Assembly: GCA_049645705.1 (NCBI GenBank)
Contig: JBARUK010000055.1
Coordinates: forward strand, 1-64,000
Source of the DNA: JBGNFV01 sp049645705
GTDB taxonomy: Bacteria; Bacteroidota; Bacteroidia; Cytophagales; Cyclobacteriaceae
DNA: 64,000 nt
Direction of reading: 5' to 3'
The notes under the pieces are model-generated. The model was not told the origin of the DNA. It made no database searches and was given only the letters and a program-made list of their open reading frames with translations. This document shows positions 61,824-64,000 of this stretch, one piece after another. The number at the start of each line of letters is the position of its first letter. The stretch's first letter is position 1. The position numbers and the translations under genes were made by a program.

Positions 61824-63053
61824 ATGTCTTTCAGATTCTCCCTAACTACAGCTCTTTTCTTCATCATTTTTCAGGTTTACGGGCAGCAACCTCACGTAAA
61901 TATCCTGGCAAGTGATACACTTTACGGCAGAGGCTATGCCTCTGGCGGCATGGATAAAGCAGCCCTTTATATTGCCGATCGCTTTACTGAATACGGGGTG
62001 GAAGTCTTGCCGGGTATGTCATCCTACCTACAGGAATTTACCCACCCGGTCAATGTATTTCCGGGAGACCTCAGTCTTACACCGGCAGACGGTGCGGAGC
62101 TTATGCCCGGCCGCGACTACCTGGTACACCCGGCGTCTCCCTCAGTCAGCGGAGTATATGACCTGGTTTACCGCCTGGGCCGTGCACCAGGCCAGCAGGA
62201 GATGATCGTGATTGAGGATACATTTGCCTCAGACAAGTCATACATACGTATGATGCAGGAACTGGAAAGCTATACTGCCTCTGCAGAAAGCCCCGGCGCT
62301 GGTGCTATTATGCTTACTGACAGAAAACTGACCTGGCATGTATCCATACAGCAGGTAGCCAAGCCCCTTTTCATAATTAAAAAAGACCGCTGGAAAGAGA
62401 ATACCTGGAAACTCAGGGTAGAGGTAGAGGCTGTGTTCGAGCCGGGCTTCATAGCATCTAATGTGGCAGGAATGATTTGCGGAGAGAATACCGACAGTGT
62501 GGTTCTCATAGGGGCGCATTATGACCACCTGGGGCTTATGGGGCAAAACACCGTTTTTCCGGGAGCCAATGACAATGCCAGTGGTATGGCCATGCTATTG
62601 GAACTGGCAGAACATTTTTCCCGTAATAAGCCACCTGTTAATATGGTGTTCGTAGCCTTTGGCTCAGAAGAGGCCGGTCTCATCGGGTCGCGGTACTTTA
62701 CAGATAAACCTCCGCTGGATCTGAGCCGGATAAAGTTGATGCTGAACCTGGACCTGAATGGTACAGGAGAAGATGGTATCACGGTAGTAAATGGCAAAGT
62801 GTTGCCTGGAGTATTTGAAAAGCTGACAGAATTGAATGATGAAGATGACCTTCTCCCGGCTATAAAAGCCAGGGGTGAAGCCTATAACAGCGATCACTGC
62901 CCATTTTATGACAGGGGTGTGCCTGCTGTTTTCATTTATACACTGGGAGGTATACAGGCCTACCATGATATCTACGATAAAGCCGAAACGCTCCCTCTGA
63001 CCGAATTTACAGACCTGAAAGAATTGCTGATAAGATACATTACATCACCTTGA
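61824..63053 (+). CDS. M28 family metallopeptidase, exported
   Basis: The 409-residue product starts at ATG 61824 (a longer TTG frame adds nine non-conserved residues) with a signal peptide (LTTALFFIIFQVYGQ). The two-zinc site is complete by motif: GAHYDHLG (His, Asp), GANDNASG (bridging Asp), SEEAGLIGS (Glu-Glu), LNLDLNG (Asp) and SDHCPFYDRG (His). An inserted PA-like domain lies at about 90-200. It is a periplasmic or secreted aminopeptidase. The methylglyoxal-synthase gene begins three bases after its stop, so the two may be co-transcribed. Confidence 0.92.
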   Translation: MSFRFSLTTALFFIIFQVYGQQPHVNILASDTLYGRGYASGGMDKAALYIADRFTEYGVEVLPGMSSYLQEFTHPVNVFPGDLSLTPADGAELMPGRDYLVHPASPSVSGVYDLVYRLGRAPGQQEMIVIEDTFASDKSYIRMMQELESYTASAESPGAGAIMLTDRKLTWHVSIQQVAKPLFIIKKDRWKENTWKLRVEVEAVFEPGFIASNVAGMICGENTDSVVLIGAHYDHLGLMGQNTVFPGANDNASGMAMLLELAEHFSRNKPPVNMVFVAFGSEEAGLIGSRYFTDKPPLDLSRIKLMLNLDLNGTGEDGITVVNGKVLPGVFEKLTELNDEDDLLPAIKARGEAYNSDHCPFYDRGVPAVFIYTLGGIQAYHDIYDKAETLPLTEFTDLKELLIRYITSP

Positions 63054-63055
63054 CT

Positions 63056-63493
63056 ATGAGCAGAATCAAAACGATAGCCCTGGTAGCGCACGATAATAAG
63101 AAAGCAGATTTACTGGAATGGTCTATCCATAATAAAAGCATACTGAAGGAGTTTGAGCTAGTGGCTACCGGGACCACGGGCCGCCTTATATCTGAAAAAA
63201 CATCCCTGCCTGTCAGGTGCCTGCGAAGCGGACCTCTAGGAGGTGATCAGCAACTGGGCGCTATGATTGCAGAGCAGCAGATAGACCTGCTTGTTTTTTT
63301 CTGGGACCCACTGGAACCCCAGCCACATGATCCGGACGTGAAAGCTCTTCTAAGAATAGCGGTAGTATGGAACCTGCCTGTAGCTTGTAACAGGACTACG
63401 GCCGATATGCTAATTGTAAGTCCTATTATGAACGACTATGCATATGAACGCCGGTTACCGGATTTTGAAAGCTACAATAACAGGAAGTTATAG
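63056..63493 (+). CDS. mgsA: Methylglyoxal synthase
   Basis: The 145-residue protein has the MgsA motifs VAHDNKKADLLEW (with the catalytic-type His), ATGTTGRLISE (phosphate loop), SGPLGGDQQLGAMI, and DLLVFFWDPLEPQPHDPDVKALLRIAVV, which contains the base Asp and PHDPD. It turns dihydroxyacetone phosphate into methylglyoxal, a bypass used when phosphate is low. ATG 63056 was chosen over TTG 63050, which overlaps the stop of the preceding gene. Confidence 0.95.
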   Translation: MSRIKTIALVAHDNKKADLLEWSIHNKSILKEFELVATGTTGRLISEKTSLPVRCLRSGPLGGDQQLGAMIAEQQIDLLVFFWDPLEPQPHDPDVKALLRIAVVWNLPVACNRTTADMLIVSPIMNDYAYERRLPDFESYNNRKL

Positions 63494-63673
63494 CTACTTA
63501 TTTTAGTATTTTTTGGAATTATGCTAAATATTTTAATTAGTAATTACGGGCGCTGATATGAATAATCCGCAGCCGGTAAATATACCTGAATACTTTATTT
63601 GAATACTGTATACCTCTTTTCGCATACCAGAATCCAAATCCCGTAAAACCCTCATTGTTAACGTAGTTAGCAA

Positions 63674-63704
63674 ATACTTTCGGATAAATCAATGCCGAAA
63701 GTAT
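63674..63704. promoter_or_regulatory. Perfect inverted repeat over the start of the SRAP-like gene
   Basis: ATACTTTCGG (63674-63683) and CCGAAAGTAT (63695-63704) are exact complements with an 11-nt spacer. The right arm covers the first two bases of the ATG at 63703, so it could block transcription by a bound protein or hide the start codon in a hairpin. Confidence 0.6.
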
Positions 63705-64000
63705 GAGATTCAGATATGGACTGGTATCAGACGTGGCCGTAATAGAGCAAAAGCTCCAGGCTGCATTCCGGAGTAGCGGGTACGAAAAGCAATATAATGC
63801 CTCTGCAGGTATGATAATGCCGGTAGAGTATGAAGAGGGTCACCTGGATTTTGCCAGATGGGGAGGCAGGAGTATCTCACCAGTGGCGGCTACTTCCGGT
63901 ATAGTCAGGCACCCGTCTTTCAAGCATGCCATCCGTAACCGGCGGTGCCTGGTGCCGGCAAACTACTGGCTGCTGCTAGGCACACCTCCTTATCTTATCC
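63703..64000 (+). CDS. SRAP-domain protein (partial, lacking the catalytic Cys2)
   Basis: The visible 99 residues start MRFRYGLVSDVAVIEQKLQAAF and run off the right edge. The segments FARWGG, HPSFKHAIRNRRCLVPANYW match SRAP (HMCES/YedK) proteins, which cross-link to abasic sites in single-stranded DNA through Cys2 and process them. Here position 2 is Arg instead of Cys, the Asn of NARxE (N75 in YedK) reads as Ser in ISPVAATS, and the Glu of the GWFEW segment is Leu. An in-frame stop 15 bp upstream of the ATG excludes a longer N-terminus. If it is real, it is a non-catalytic homologue; the rest of the gene is outside the window. Confidence 0.75.
   Translation, partial: MRFRYGLVSDVAVIEQKLQAAFRSSGYEKQYNASAGMIMPVEYEEGHLDFARWGGRSISPVAATSGIVRHPSFKHAIRNRRCLVPANYWLLLGTPPYLI

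Noticed and set aside
1..64000. CRISPR array, prophage, insertion sequence, rRNA or tRNA genes
   Set aside because: No regularly spaced repeats, transposase or integrase motifs, or stable RNA signatures were seen anywhere in the window.

Overview
This window is a chromosomal segment of a Bacteroidota bacterium, most likely order Cytophagales. The evidence is a complete gldKLMN gliding/type IX secretion (T9SS) core with an adjacent PorP/SprF protein, a separate SprE/PorW lipoprotein, a secreted protein with a T9SS C-terminal sorting domain, a TonB-dependent receptor with a carboxypeptidase-regulatory N-terminal domain, many lipoproteins, and -7 promoter elements of the TAnnTTTG type. The genus cannot be fixed from the sequence. 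No rRNA, tRNA, CRISPR array, insertion sequence or prophage was recognised; it reads as ordinary core chromosome with a few accessory genes.

Layout. 1-3.7 kb: the 3' end of a lipoprotein-like gene and a large T9SS cargo protein with an alpha/beta-hydrolase core. 4.2-8.0 kb: a GAF-domain protein, then on the minus strand a methyltransferase and a UbiA-like membrane protein. 8.1-15.1 kb (minus): an envelope/energy operon running M23 peptidase, bactofilin, AtpZ, AtpI-like, atpB-E-F-H-A-G; atpD and atpC are not here. 15.2-22.0 kb (plus): sprE/porW, penicillin-binding protein 1A and uvrC. 22.0-29.9 kb (minus): DUF4271 protein, hemD, porP/sprF and gldK-L-M-N. 30-33.9 kb (plus): hemW, a cyclase-family hydrolase, a small cytoplasmic protein and an M1 peptidase. 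33.9-37.5 kb (minus): a small membrane protein with a LytS/LytTR-type two-component pair, then type II NADH dehydrogenase.

37.9-44.6 kb: a small exported protein, uvrA, a lytic transglycosylase, a LOG-family protein, a TIGR01777 epimerase and a lipoprotein. 44.6-50.5 kb (minus): MoxR ATPase, a beta-helix lipoprotein and its TonB-dependent receptor. 50.6-55.0 kb: tag glycosylase, a Kazal-domain lipoprotein, a DUF3365 haem lipoprotein, flavin reductase and an OmpA/PD40 protein. 55.3-57.8 kb: a glycosyltransferase plus GH57 pair of alpha-glucan type. 58.9-64 kb (plus): a class V PLP enzyme, a cytochrome-P450-fold protein without its cysteine ligand, an M28 peptidase, methylglyoxal synthase and a partial SRAP-domain protein without its catalytic cysteine.

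The most unusual signals are the two apparent pseudoenzymes near the right end, and near-perfect intercistronic hairpins placed directly after the genes for ATP-synthase subunits c and alpha and after gldK, which encode the subunits needed in more copies than the products of the next gene. Several perfect palindromes sit in front of genes (uvrA, a lipoprotein, the PLP enzyme, the SRAP gene) and are candidate operators or RNA hairpins. All function calls come from reading motifs by eye; no database search was run.
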